Shown in pieces: positions 9,701 through 17,301 of a stretch of 58,221 nucleotides of DNA. Numbering within the stretch: the stretch's first letter is position 1; every line of letters starts with the position of its first letter. The notes beneath the pieces are model-generated. The model saw only the letters and a list, made by a program, of their open reading frames with translations. It had not been told where the DNA came from and searched no databases. The DNA lies in NCBI GenBank assembly GCA_045632305.1, contig JAZQWL010000044.1, positions 1-58,221 on the forward strand, given 5' to 3'. Origin of the DNA: SVTX01 sp045632305 (GTDB lineage Bacteria > Bacillota > Clostridia > Oscillospirales > CAG-272). The position numbers and the translations under genes are program-made.

Positions 9701-11200
9701 CATTGCGGAACAAAGCTCAATGCCGACGGACACAATATTCCGTTCGAAACCTTCCTTGGATTCTACGGTGAAAAATCTCCCGATATCGACCTTAACTTCT
9801 CGGGAGAGGTGCAGGGTAAGGTGCATAAGTACACTGAAGAGCTTTTCGGCGCCGAGAACGTGTTCCGTGCGGGAACTATCGGTACTCTTGCGGATAAAAC
9901 GGCTTACGGTTACGTGCAGAAATATCTTGAAGAAAAGAATATCTCTTTGCCGAGAGCCGAGATCAACCGAATGGTTGCAAACTGCGTCGGCGTAAAGCGA
10001 TCCACAGGTCAGCATCCGGGCGGCATCGTAGTTGTACCGAAGCAGTATGAAATTTACGATTTCTGTCCCGTTCAGCATCCTGCGGATGACCCGAATTCCG
10101 ATATTATAACAACACATTTTACCTTCGAATATCTCCATGATACGCTCCTCAAGCTTGATGAGCTCGGTCACGATATTCCGACGAAATATAAATATCTTGA
10201 AAAGTATTCAAACACAAGCGTTATGGACGTTCCGATGAATGACAAGTCGGTTTATGAGCTGTTCCTTTCAACAAAGCCGCTTGGCGTAAGGGAAGGAGAG
10301 CTCGACTGTAAGGTTGGCACTTACGGTCTTCCTGAGTTTGGTACGAAGTTTGTAATGCAGATGATCGAGGACGCGAAGCCGAGATCCTTTGCCGACCTGC
10401 TTCAGATATCGGGACTCTCCCACGGAACCGACGTTTGGCTCGGAAACGCGCAAGATCTTATTAAGGAAGGTATTTGCGATATTTCCAAGGTTATCGGATG
10501 TCGAGACAATATCATGAACGACCTTATCGCATACGGCGTTGATAAATCCCTTTCCTTTACGATCATGGAATCCGTAAGAAAGGGTAAGGGACTCAAGCCC
10601 GAGTGGGAGGAAGCCATGATTGCGGCAGGCGTTCCCGAATGGTATATCGGGTCGTGTAAGAAGATCAAATACATGTTCCCGAAGGCGCACGCGGCGGCAT
10701 ACGTTATGTCCGCTATCCGTCTCGGTTGGTATAAGGTTCATATTCCGATCGCATTCTATTGCGCGATGCTCACGGTTGCTCCGGGTGGCTTTGACGCGGA
10801 GACCGTTATGGGTGGCAGACGTAAGGTTCAGGAGACAATAAAGCATATTGAGGCGCTCGGTAAGGAAGCATCTCCCAAGGAACAGGCGTCCATTCCCGTG
10901 CTTCATCTGGTTGATGAAATGTTTGCTCGCGGAATGAAGTTTTTGCCTATAAATATTCAGAAATCCGAGGCGAGCGCGTTTGTTCCCGAGGACGGAAGGA
11001 TAAGAATGCCTTTCTCGGCACTTGCGGGACTTGGTGAAAATGCTGCGGCGAATATTGTTAAGGCAAGAGAAGAAGAGCCCTTCTTCTCGGTTGAGGATCT
11101 TCAGATAAGAGCGAAGCTGACAAAGAGCGTTATTGAGGTGCTTCGTAATAGCGGCGCACTTGAAGGTCTTGACGAGACAGACCAGCTTACATTCTTTTAA
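6797..11200 (+). CDS. polC: DNA polymerase III alpha subunit, PolC type
   Basis: The main replicative polymerase of low-GC Gram-positives, with built-in 3'-5' proofreading. Visible order: N-terminal domain, an OB region (about residues 220-330), the start of the PHP domain (VELHLHTNMSHMDALASP, then AVAITDHGTVQGF), an inserted DEDD exonuclease near residue 450 (IVFDIETTGLS, later VAHNANFDTGF), then the C-family polymerase core with GSRGSVGSSVVASM and SPDIDLNFSGE. A zinc knuckle is formed by CPKC and CPHC. Length 1467 residues matches PolC, not DnaE. Its ATG overlaps the stop of ispG, and a strong bidirectional terminator follows. Confidence 0.97.
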   Translation: MAKNFLEIFNKYTPSEEHARILLSAKNIGLRADKENRALEVNLDFDKIVPKKELYAIENQIQSAYELSWVNIIPHYPSELFDADYVPELLAEAECVGVIARGFFDKYRYTYEDKILTIEIPFTSDGVSLLYDARTPEVMQKIIMSEFGVAITVVIIHTRDEIFLASNNSLDRALEEFDKKLASEAKSYASRNTNEAQAENEVVFPRLQTLSEVDHATKIHDGICTIGVRSFDISEPQYVYGDVFEITPTPIADIVSPMKNVVVVGTAFGYTCEPNRSGDKFNISFSITDDNSSIEVKCFSKTADEAKEITAVADKGGVLAIRGYVKREIRRDKTEGPELQINVSSIAKIKKLFRVDNAPEKRVELHLHTNMSHMDALASPDAVVKQAKAWGHPAVAITDHGTVQGFQEAMLTAEKIGQKVIWGVEAYFVNNTAGAIFGAYNEDFDAETIVFDIETTGLSVQNCKITEIGAVKVKNGEITDRFQTFVNPETPIPADIVELTSITDEMVADAPKIKEALTSFFEFIGDESARAKKLLVAHNANFDTGFIRQAASDCGMEFNNPYIDTVALSRFLNPDLKKHKLDVLAEYYNLGEFNHHRADDDAETLAKIYLKMILAMREREIRSFDHLKREMSTSTNPLSLRPYHQIILVKNKIGLKNLYKLISFGFLKYFKRNPRIPKTELEKHREGLIIGSACESGELFQAILDNRPEAEIEEIVNFYDYLEIQPISNNRFLIAEEKVRDDEELRDLNRKIVALGEKYNKPVVATCDVHFMNKEDEVYRKILLAGQKFKDYDRDIELYYRTTEEMLEEFSYLGEEKAYEVVVKNTNLINDMIESDIRPFPKGTFTPDMEGAEEDLTRLCYERAKSMYGDPLPEIVAQRLDKELTSIINNGFAVLYMIAQKLVWYSESQGYLVGSRGSVGSSVVASMAGISEVNPLPPHYWCPKCQYNDFSNPDGAGSGFDLPDRSCPHCGTKLNADGHNIPFETFLGFYGEKSPDIDLNFSGEVQGKVHKYTEELFGAENVFRAGTIGTLADKTAYGYVQKYLEEKNISLPRAEINRMVANCVGVKRSTGQHPGGIVVVPKQYEIYDFCPVQHPADDPNSDIITTHFTFEYLHDTLLKLDELGHDIPTKYKYLEKYSNTSVMDVPMNDKSVYELFLSTKPLGVREGELDCKVGTYGLPEFGTKFVMQMIEDAKPRSFADLLQISGLSHGTDVWLGNAQDLIKEGICDISKVIGCRDNIMNDLIAYGVDKSLSFTIMESVRKGKGLKPEWEEAMIAAGVPEWYIGSCKKIKYMFPKAHAAAYVMSAIRLGWYKVHIPIAFYCAMLTVAPGGFDAETVMGGRRKVQETIKHIEALGKEASPKEQASIPVLHLVDEMFARGMKFLPINIQKSEASAFVPEDGRIRMPFSALAGLGENAAANIVKAREEEPFFSVEDLQIRAKLTKSVIEVLRNSGALEGLDETDQLTFF

Positions 11201-11203
11201 AAT

Positions 11204-11234
11204 AAAAAGCATCGGCGAGAGCCGATGCTTTTTT
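11204..11234. terminator. Bidirectional terminator, polC / LRR gene
   Basis: AAAAAGCATCGGC (11204-11216), loop GAGA, GCCGATGCTTTTT (11221 onward): a perfect stem with an A tract on one side and a T tract on the other. It serves polC on the plus strand and the convergent leucine-rich-repeat gene on the minus strand. Confidence 0.92.
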
Positions 11235-11242
11235 CTATAAAA

Positions 11243-11923
11243 TTAGGATACGAGAATTTTAGATTTTGTCTCTCCGCATTCATAAAACGCGTCGCGGTTA
11301 ATCACAGTCGTATTTGCAATTGTGATGTCCTTAAGGGATACACAGTATGCAAATGCGTATTCGTCAATATAGGTAAGCTCTTTGGGAAGCTTGACTTCAA
11401 TAAGAGCGGTGCAGGCGTAGAAGGTGCCGTTACCTATTATGTTGATTCTGTCGGGAATAGAAACGAATTTTAGGTATCTACATCCTTCAAAAATTCCGCA
11501 ACCGATATATTCAACAGATTCGGGAATCTCGAGATAAATGAGTGAATTGCAATAAGCAAACGCTTTATCACCGATCTCACAAAGCTCGTTTGAAAATTCA
11601 ATTTCCGAAAGCTGAGCGCAACCCATAAACGCGCGCTCACAAATGATCTTTACGCCTCGCATTTGAATGCATTTAAGCGACGGGCACCATGCAAAAGCGT
11701 TCTTGCCGAGGGTCTCAACCGATGCGGGAAGGGTAACCGATACAAGCTGATTCTGCCTTGCAAGCGCCTTATCTCCAATGGATACGACCCTGACGTTTGA
11801 AAAAATGTACTCGGGAATTTTAATGTCGCAGATAGACGAGTCGGCAAGACCGACAACTGTCGCGAGATTTTTTTCGATAGAATATCTGATACCGCGATAT
11901 TCAACGATTTCGAAATATTTCAT
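11243..11923 (-). CDS. BspA-type leucine-rich-repeat protein (LRR_5)
   Basis: A 226-residue protein made almost wholly of BspA-like repeats of about 23 residues. Typical units read LPASVETLGKNAFAWCPSL, IPESVEYIGCGIFEGCRYL and LPKELTYIDEYAFAYCVSL. Such repeats usually mediate binding to proteins or surfaces. No signal peptide is evident, so this copy appears cytoplasmic. The start at 11923 is preferred over the in-frame ATG at 11932, because AAAGGAG would lie only one base ahead of the latter and about 10 ahead of the former. It has its own promoter and terminator and stands alone. A decayed relative lies at 37172-37383. Partner unknown. Confidence 0.85.
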   Translation of the reverse strand: MKYFEIVEYRGIRYSIEKNLATVVGLADSSICDIKIPEYIFSNVRVVSIGDKALARQNQLVSVTLPASVETLGKNAFAWCPSLKCIQMRGVKIICERAFMGCAQLSEIEFSNELCEIGDKAFAYCNSLIYLEIPESVEYIGCGIFEGCRYLKFVSIPDRINIIGNGTFYACTALIEVKLPKELTYIDEYAFAYCVSLKDITIANTTVINRDAFYECGETKSKILVS

Positions 11924-11960
11924 ATACGACATTCTCCTTTCCGTAAGTAATTCTTAATTT

Positions 11961-11989
11961 ATTTTACACCTTAAACGCTGTTTTGTCAA
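11961..11989 (-). promoter_or_regulatory. Sigma-A promoter for the LRR gene
   Basis: Read on the minus strand: TTGACA (11984-11989), 17-base spacer, TAAAAT (11961-11966). The leader to the start is about 30 bases. The rest of 11933-12220 is AT-rich and I see no confident promoter for the plus-strand gene that follows. Confidence 0.75.
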
Positions 11990-12220
11990 CCCAAAATTGT
12001 CAAATTTGTGTTTTTTGGATGTTTTGACGAATTTTTTGTCGTAGATTTAGGGACAAGTCCTTGATACATAATATTAAACTGCATGTCCGTATATTCATAA
12101 ATAAAGAAAAAATTTCACCGTAACGAAATATGTTTTTCGACATAAAATGGTAATATAAAAAACACTTTGCTATTTTTCGGCTAATGGCGTTTTTTAAATT
12201 TAACATATGGAGGAATTTTT

Positions 12221-13042
12221 ATGCCCGAAAACAGATTTTCATGCGGCATCAAGGATAATATCGCAATAGAGGCAAATAGAATTCTTGATTCCTGCAAGGA
12301 CAGAGATTGCTATGAAAACGTAAGGGTGTTTCTTACAGATTGCGGTCAGCAGATCATAGAGAGAACAAATACCGTAAGAGTAAAAGACGCGTGCATAGCA
12401 TGGACGTTCATCGGTCTCGATCCCGTTGCATTCAATCGGGGCTTTTACACAATTACGATAAGATTTTTCGTGCGCCTTGTATTTGAGGGCTGTGTTGGTG
12501 TAGGCCACGCGCAAGAATTCGATGGAATTGCAGTTATTGAAAAGAAGGTAATTCTTTTTGGCGGTGACAGTAACGTGAATGTATTCAGAAGCAGCACTAC
12601 AAACGACGGCTTCTGCGCTATGCCCGAGCCCTGTCACTGTGAAAAGAATCTTCCGCAGGCGGTTGTCGAGGTTGTTGATCCCATCGTGCTTGACGTTAAG
12701 GTGCTTGAACATGTGACCCACTGTATTTGTCCTTGCTGCTGCTGTGACATTCCCGAGCCCGTTGTTTCAACCCTTTCAGGGAACGTATGCGATGATGACA
12801 ACGGCAGATTTCTTACCGTTTCTCTCGGTATTTTCTCGGTTATCAGAATAGTACGTCCTTCGCAGTATTTGATCAATGCGCAGGAATATTGCATTCCTGA
12901 TAAGGAGTGCGTACAGTCGCCCAAGGACGACCCTTGCAGTGTATTCAAGACAATGGCGTTTCCGACTTCCGAGTTCTGCATAGGTACTACTCCTACGTTC
13001 CACGGAGGAGAGAGAGGCGGCAAGTGCGGTTGCGGCACTTAA
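12221..13042 (+). CDS. Cysteine-rich conserved protein of unknown function
   Basis: 273 residues with 22 cysteines by my count (about 8%). They are spread along the chain but dense at residues 168-175 (CICPCCCC), with a C-terminal CGC just before the end. No signal peptide or membrane helix is visible. The segments between cysteines are strand-rich (for example ITIRFFVRLVFEG and FLTVSLGIFSVIRI), and the two halves look loosely alike, so an internal duplication is possible. The start has a strong GGAGG 7 bases upstream. Many cysteines with no signal peptide in a spore former suggest a spore coat or metal-binding role, but this is inference. I do not recognise a named family. Confidence 0.75.
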   Translation: MPENRFSCGIKDNIAIEANRILDSCKDRDCYENVRVFLTDCGQQIIERTNTVRVKDACIAWTFIGLDPVAFNRGFYTITIRFFVRLVFEGCVGVGHAQEFDGIAVIEKKVILFGGDSNVNVFRSSTTNDGFCAMPEPCHCEKNLPQAVVEVVDPIVLDVKVLEHVTHCICPCCCCDIPEPVVSTLSGNVCDDDNGRFLTVSLGIFSVIRIVRPSQYLINAQEYCIPDKECVQSPKDDPCSVFKTMAFPTSEFCIGTTPTFHGGERGGKCGCGT

Positions 13043-13079
13043 GCTTTCAAAATATTAACCATTCGTACACATAATATTT

Positions 13080-13108
13080 TTACCGTATTAATGGAAATAT
13101 GCTATAAT
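13080..13108 (+). promoter_or_regulatory. Extended -10 promoter for the HD-domain gene
   Basis: TGCTATAAT (TATAAT at 13103-13108) is an extended -10. The -35 (TTACCG at 13080-13085, 17-base spacer) is weak. The start codon is about 45 bases downstream. Confidence 0.6.
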
Positions 13109-13153
13109 AGAATGCAGAAATAAAACGAATCATATAAACGCGGAGGTTAAAAT

Positions 13154-13813
13154 ATGGTAACGTATGCTGACGTAAGAGCGAATCCCGCTATACGTGAATA
13201 TATAAAGCGCGCCGACGATTCCTTGGCTGCATTGGGATATACCGAGCATAGCTTTGCCCACGTAACAAAGGTTGCGGTGACTGCGGCGTATATTCTCGAG
13301 CAGATGGGATACAGTGAGGAAGAGATCGAGCTTGTAAAAATCGCGGGCTATCTTCATGATATAGGAAATCTTGTAAACAGAATTGAGCATTCCCAGAGTG
13401 GAGCGGTTATGGCGTTCAGAATTCTTGACCGCATGGATATGCCCGCAGAGGATATTGCCACGATAGTAACCGCTATCGGAAATCATGACGAGGGCACGGG
13501 AGTTCCCGTAAATGCTGTTGCGGCGGCGCTTATCATCGCGGATAAGAGCGACGTAAGACGAAGCCGTGTAAGAAACCGCGATTTTGCTAAATTTGATATT
13601 CACGACAGAGTTAATTATTCGGTCGAGGATTCGAATTTAAGGATAAATACCGAGAAGACAGAAATTACACTTGAGCTTAAGATCGATGCTGAAATTAGCT
13701 CAGTTATGGATTATTTCGAAATCTTTATGAACCGAATGATCCTGTGCCGTAAGGCGGCGGAGAGATTGGGTCTTCGTTTCAGACTCGTTATCAACGGCCA
13801 GCGGCTTATTTGA
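13154..13813 (+). CDS. HD-domain phosphohydrolase
   Basis: A 219-residue metal-dependent hydrolase of the HD superfamily. SFAHVTKVAVTAAYIL supplies the first His and KIAGYLHDIGN the HD pair. IGNHDEGTG and LIIADKSDVRRSR follow as in HD phosphodiesterases and nucleotidases. The C-terminal 70 residues form a strand/helix region that may bind substrate. The start has GGAGG 8 bases upstream. It is followed by a strong terminator, so it is a single-gene unit. The substrate cannot be told; phosphate-ester hydrolysis of a nucleotide or signalling molecule is likely. Confidence 0.85.
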   Translation: MVTYADVRANPAIREYIKRADDSLAALGYTEHSFAHVTKVAVTAAYILEQMGYSEEEIELVKIAGYLHDIGNLVNRIEHSQSGAVMAFRILDRMDMPAEDIATIVTAIGNHDEGTGVPVNAVAAALIIADKSDVRRSRVRNRDFAKFDIHDRVNYSVEDSNLRINTEKTEITLELKIDAEISSVMDYFEIFMNRMILCRKAAERLGLRFRLVINGQRLI

Positions 13814-13823
13814 TTTAAAACAG

Positions 13824-13857
13824 CCCCCGCAGAAGCTTTCTGCGGGGGATTTCTTTT
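13824..13857 (+). terminator. Terminator after the HD-domain gene
   Basis: CCCCCGCAGAA pairs with TTCTGCGGGGG around a short GCT loop, followed by a T-rich stretch. Confidence 0.9.
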
Positions 13858-13867
13858 GCGTTTTCTA

Positions 13868-13897
13868 TTGACAAAAGGGGGCGAAAAGGGGTATAAT
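13868..13897 (+). promoter_or_regulatory. Consensus sigma-A promoter for dut
   Basis: TTGACA (13868-13873), 18-base spacer, TATAAT (13892-13897); both hexamers are perfect. It lies just after a terminator and about 50 bases before the dut ATG. It may also drive the genes to 18913, because no other clear promoter is seen between them. Confidence 0.9.
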
Positions 13898-13944
13898 TAT
13901 TATATATATTTATATATTATTTTGTTATATTATGAGGTGAACCT

Positions 13945-14391
13945 ATGAACAATATCAGGATCAGCATAAAGAAGCTCGATGAGCGCGCGATAATTCCCGT
14001 TTACGGAACGGATTTTTCTGCGGGCGCGGATCTTTGCGCTTTGCTTGACGCTCCCGTGACGATTGCGCCCGGTGAGACGGTGTTCATACATACAGGGCTT
14101 GCTATGGCAATACCAGAGGGCTTTGTCGGACTTAATTTTGCAAGAAGCGGCATGGCGGCAAAGCGTGGCCTTGCTCCCGCAAATAAGGTTGGCGTAATTG
14201 ATAGCGATTACAGAGGTGAGCTTATGGTAGCCCTTCATAACCACGGTGACACACCTCAGACAGTTGAGCACGGTGACAGAGTGGCGCAGATCTGCTTTGT
14301 TCCTTATTTTAAGGCGGCATTTGATGAGTGTGACTCCTTGCCCGAAACAGTACGCGGCGAGGGCGGATTCGGTTCGACGGGAAAGAATTAA
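13945..14391 (+). CDS. dut: dUTP diphosphatase (trimeric dUTPase)
   Basis: Cleaves dUTP to dUMP and pyrophosphate, keeping uracil out of DNA and feeding dTMP synthesis. The 148-residue length is usual. The conserved dUTPase motifs are visible in order: SAGADLCA, ARSGMAAKRGLAP, VGVIDSDYRGEL, GDRVAQI and the C-terminal GEGGFGSTG. The start has AGGTGA 6 bases ahead. The next gene begins 9 bases after the stop, so the two are probably co-transcribed. Confidence 0.95.
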   Translation: MNNIRISIKKLDERAIIPVYGTDFSAGADLCALLDAPVTIAPGETVFIHTGLAMAIPEGFVGLNFARSGMAAKRGLAPANKVGVIDSDYRGELMVALHNHGDTPQTVEHGDRVAQICFVPYFKAAFDECDSLPETVRGEGGFGSTGKN

Positions 14392-14400
14392 ACTGCTGAA

Positions 14401-16026
14401 ATGAAAAACAATTATTCTAATGGGCCGCTTATGGCGGTCGATGCCCTTGGCCGAGTAGTATCCGATATCGGATGCGCTCCGCGCAAAAGGGAGGGCAAGC
14501 TTGTCGGCATATTCTATTTTTTGTGGCTCGGTGAGCATGGCAGACATAAGCCGTACAATATATCAAAGATCGTTGCGGAAAACAAGAACGCGGGCTTTGA
14601 CCTTCGTCCCGAGGTGTGGGGACGCATCGGCGCGTATCATCATTGGGGCGAGCCGCTTTACGGATATTATTATTCAACGGATGAATGGGTCATAAGACGC
14701 CACATGAAGCTTATTATCCAGGCGGATATTGATTTTTTATTTTTTGATACCACCAATGCCGTAATATATGAAAATAATGCAAAGCTCGTTATGAGCGTAC
14801 TTGATGAATACAGGCGTGAGGGATTTAAGATCCCGAAGGTCATGTTTTATACCAATACCCGATCGGGTGAAACTGTTGAGAAGATCTATAACGCGATCTA
14901 CAAGGAAAATTATTGCCCCGAGACATGGTTCTGCGAGAGAGGAAAACCCGTAATTGTCGCCAATTATGAGGACTGTCAGCCATATCTTCGCAGATACTTC
15001 AGAATTAAACCCGCTCAGTGGCCGAACGAGGCGGACAAGCCGGGCGGTTGGCCCTGGATGGATTTTACAAGACCGCAGAGAGTTTTCCTTGACGATGACG
15101 GAAACCGCGAAACGATGAGCGTGTCGGTAGCGCAGCATCCGCAGATAAAGATGGGAGATAGCGTGCTTTACGGTGAGAAGACAAACCGTGGCCGCGGATA
15201 TCATAACGGTGAGAACGATCCTCATCCCGATGCGTACAAGCATGGATATAATTTTGCGGAGCAGTGGGATTGGGCGATCAAAATCGATCCTCGTATCGTT
15301 CTTGTCACGGGTTGGAACGAGTGGGTTGCAGGAAGATGGAAGGGTACTGATGACCGTCCCGTTATGTTCGTTGACTGCGCGAATTATGAATATAGCCGCG
15401 ATATTGAAATGATGCGCGGAGGATATTTTGACAATTATCTTATGCAGCTTGCGGATTACGTAAGAAGATTTAAGGGCGTTGAGGAGAATAAGATATTTGA
15501 GGAGCGTGAGCTTGCTGAGTATTACAATTTTTCCGACGGAGACTTTTCGCGAAATTGCGAGGGCTCGGGTACGGTGTACACCAATTATACGCAAAGGAAT
15601 GCAATAAATAAGATAGACGTTGTGAGTGACGGTGAATATATCACCTTTACTATTCATACCAAGGACGAGATCGGTAAGAACCGCGACGGCACTTGGATGA
15701 AGATGTACATAAACACGGGCAAGGGTATACATTACGATTTTGTTCTCAATAATACACCTTGTGCCAACGGAGAGAGCACTCTTGCCAAAACAGATGAAAA
15801 ATTCAACGCTACGGATATTGCAAAGGCAGAGTATACCGTTTGCGGAAACAAGCTTGAGATCAAGGTCAAAAAGGAGCATCTGGGGCTATCCGATAATTTT
15901 GAAATCTGGTTTAAGGTTGCGGATTCAAGAGAGGAAATTTGCTCATTTGAGGATTTCTATATCAACGGTGACGTTGCTCCATTGGGCAGATTGAATTACG
16001 TTTACCGTGTACAAAATAAGAATTAA
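14401..16026 (+). CDS. GH99/GH71-like TIM-barrel protein
   Basis: 541 residues. The N-terminal 370 residues resemble the glycoside hydrolase 99-like group: VGIFYFLWLGEHG opening the barrel, AYHHWGEPLYGYY, DIDFLFFDTTNA and RIVLVTGWNEWVAG near its end. The C-terminal 160 residues look like a beta-sandwich domain similar to carbohydrate-binding modules (FTIHTKDEIGKN, WMKMYINTGKG, EIWFKVADS). There is no signal peptide, so it would act inside the cell on imported or stored glycans if it is an enzyme. It lies 9 bases after dut with a weak ribosome binding site, which suggests translational coupling. Substrate not predictable. Confidence 0.7.
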   Translation: MKNNYSNGPLMAVDALGRVVSDIGCAPRKREGKLVGIFYFLWLGEHGRHKPYNISKIVAENKNAGFDLRPEVWGRIGAYHHWGEPLYGYYYSTDEWVIRRHMKLIIQADIDFLFFDTTNAVIYENNAKLVMSVLDEYRREGFKIPKVMFYTNTRSGETVEKIYNAIYKENYCPETWFCERGKPVIVANYEDCQPYLRRYFRIKPAQWPNEADKPGGWPWMDFTRPQRVFLDDDGNRETMSVSVAQHPQIKMGDSVLYGEKTNRGRGYHNGENDPHPDAYKHGYNFAEQWDWAIKIDPRIVLVTGWNEWVAGRWKGTDDRPVMFVDCANYEYSRDIEMMRGGYFDNYLMQLADYVRRFKGVEENKIFEERELAEYYNFSDGDFSRNCEGSGTVYTNYTQRNAINKIDVVSDGEYITFTIHTKDEIGKNRDGTWMKMYINTGKGIHYDFVLNNTPCANGESTLAKTDEKFNATDIAKAEYTVCGNKLEIKVKKEHLGLSDNFEIWFKVADSREEICSFEDFYINGDVAPLGRLNYVYRVQNKN

Positions 16027-16046
16027 AACTGAAAGGAAATAAATAT

Positions 16047-17300
16047 ATGACAAAGATTGATATTTTCTCGGGATTTCTCGGCGCGGGAAAGACCACGTTT
16101 ATAAAGAAACTGATCGAGGAAGCGTACAAGGGAGAAAAACTCGTTCTTATTGAAAACGAATTCGGTACTATCGGTATCGATAGCGGATTTTTGCAGGAAG
16201 CGGGAATTCAGATCAACGAAATGAATTCGGGATGCATCTGCTGCTCGCTTGTTGGAGATTTTTCCAAGGCGCTCGCAAACGTTATTGATGAGTATAAGCC
16301 CGACCGCATTCTCATCGAGCCCTCGGGCGTAGGAAAGCTCTCTGATGTTATCAAGGCGGCAAAGAGTGCAGAGGAGCATGACGCGACTCTTAATGGCTTT
16401 ACGACGATCGTAGACGCTACGAAGTGTAAGATGTATATGAAGAATTTTGGCGAGTTCTTTAATGACCAGGTTGAAAACGCGGGTTGCATCGTGCTCAGCC
16501 ATACGGATAAGCTCAGCGAGGCAAAGATTACCGAATGTGTAAATATGCTCCGCGAGAAGAACCCTGCGGCGGTTATTGTGACAACACCCTGGGGACAGCT
16601 TTCAGGTGAACAGCTCATTTCTGCTATGGAAAGAGAGGATACGCTTGAAGCCGAGCTTCATAAGCTCGAGCATGAGCATCATCATCACCATGACGAGCAT
16701 TGCGACTGCGGTTGCCACGATCACGAGCATCATCACCATCACCACGATGAGGAATGCGACTGCGGTTGCCACGATCACGAGCATCATCACCATCACCACG
16801 ATGAGGAATGTGACTGCGGTTGTCACGATCATGAGCATCACCACCATCACCACGATGAGGAATGTGACTGCGGTTGTCACGATCACGAGCATCACCATCA
16901 TCACCACGATGAGGAATGCGATTGCGGTTGCCACGATCATGAGCATCACCACCATCATCACGATGAGGAATGTGACTGCGGTTGCCACGATCACGAGCAT
17001 CACCATCATCATCACGCAGACGAAGTATTTACAAGCTGGGGTATTGAAACAAATAAGAAGTTTGATGCAGCAGAGCTTGAAGCAGTTTTGCATGAGCTAA
17101 AAAACGAGGAGAAGTACGGCATAATCCTTCGCGCGAAGGGTATCGTTGCTTCGAATGATGGCAGATGGATCAATTTTGACTATATTCCCGGTGAGCCCGA
17201 CGTAAGATTCGGCGTTTCTTCCGTAATCGGACGTCTTTGTGTAATCGGTTCAAAGATCAACGAGCATGAAATTGCTCACCTTTTCGGTATGGAGGCATAA
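16047..17300 (+). CDS. COG0523 (CobW/YjiA-type) GTPase with long His/Cys metal-binding array
   Basis: A G3E-family GTPase of the metallochaperone type, 417 residues. Walker A is GFLGAGKTT (residues 9-17). The diagnostic CxCC metal site is GCICC (62-66), ILIEPSG is the Walker B region and LSHTDK takes the place of NKxD. About 115 residues (209-323) are then filled by six 18-residue repeats of the type HDHEHHHHHHDEECDCGC, ending in another His run. The CobW C-terminal domain (YGIILRAKGIVASNDGRWINFDY) follows. Ordinary family members have one short His stretch, so this is an unusually large metal sponge. Zinc is the likeliest ligand, with nickel or cobalt possible. The ATG has AAAGGA upstream. 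A second GTPase gene follows one base later. Confidence 0.9.
   Translation: MTKIDIFSGFLGAGKTTFIKKLIEEAYKGEKLVLIENEFGTIGIDSGFLQEAGIQINEMNSGCICCSLVGDFSKALANVIDEYKPDRILIEPSGVGKLSDVIKAAKSAEEHDATLNGFTTIVDATKCKMYMKNFGEFFNDQVENAGCIVLSHTDKLSEAKITECVNMLREKNPAAVIVTTPWGQLSGEQLISAMEREDTLEAELHKLEHEHHHHHDEHCDCGCHDHEHHHHHHDEECDCGCHDHEHHHHHHDEECDCGCHDHEHHHHHHDEECDCGCHDHEHHHHHHDEECDCGCHDHEHHHHHHDEECDCGCHDHEHHHHHHADEVFTSWGIETNKKFDAAELEAVLHELKNEEKYGIILRAKGIVASNDGRWINFDYIPGEPDVRFGVSSVIGRLCVIGSKINEHEIAHLFGMEA
16671..17015 (+). repeat. In-frame 54-bp tandem repeats (His/Cys array)
   Basis: Six units of 54 bases, each holding one CDCGC and one block of about six His codons, inside the COG0523 GTPase. Units differ mainly at third codon positions (gac/gat, tgc/tgt, cac/cat) while the protein sequence stays the same from unit 2 on. 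This points to selection for the repeat peptide. Confidence 0.95.
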
Positions 17301-17301
17301 T

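Noticed and set aside
14737..15879. 380-codon minus-strand open frame
   Set aside because: Antisense to the GH99-like protein; no domain, and its neighbours are all on the plus strand.
16671..17015. Possible CRISPR array
   Set aside because: The units are contiguous, in frame and lack unique spacers; they are coding repeats.
16602..17100. Open frames on both strands through the His/Cys repeats
   Set aside because: They are low-complexity Met/Val/Ile/Thr strings caused by the 54-bp repeat (a multiple of three), with no ribosome binding site.
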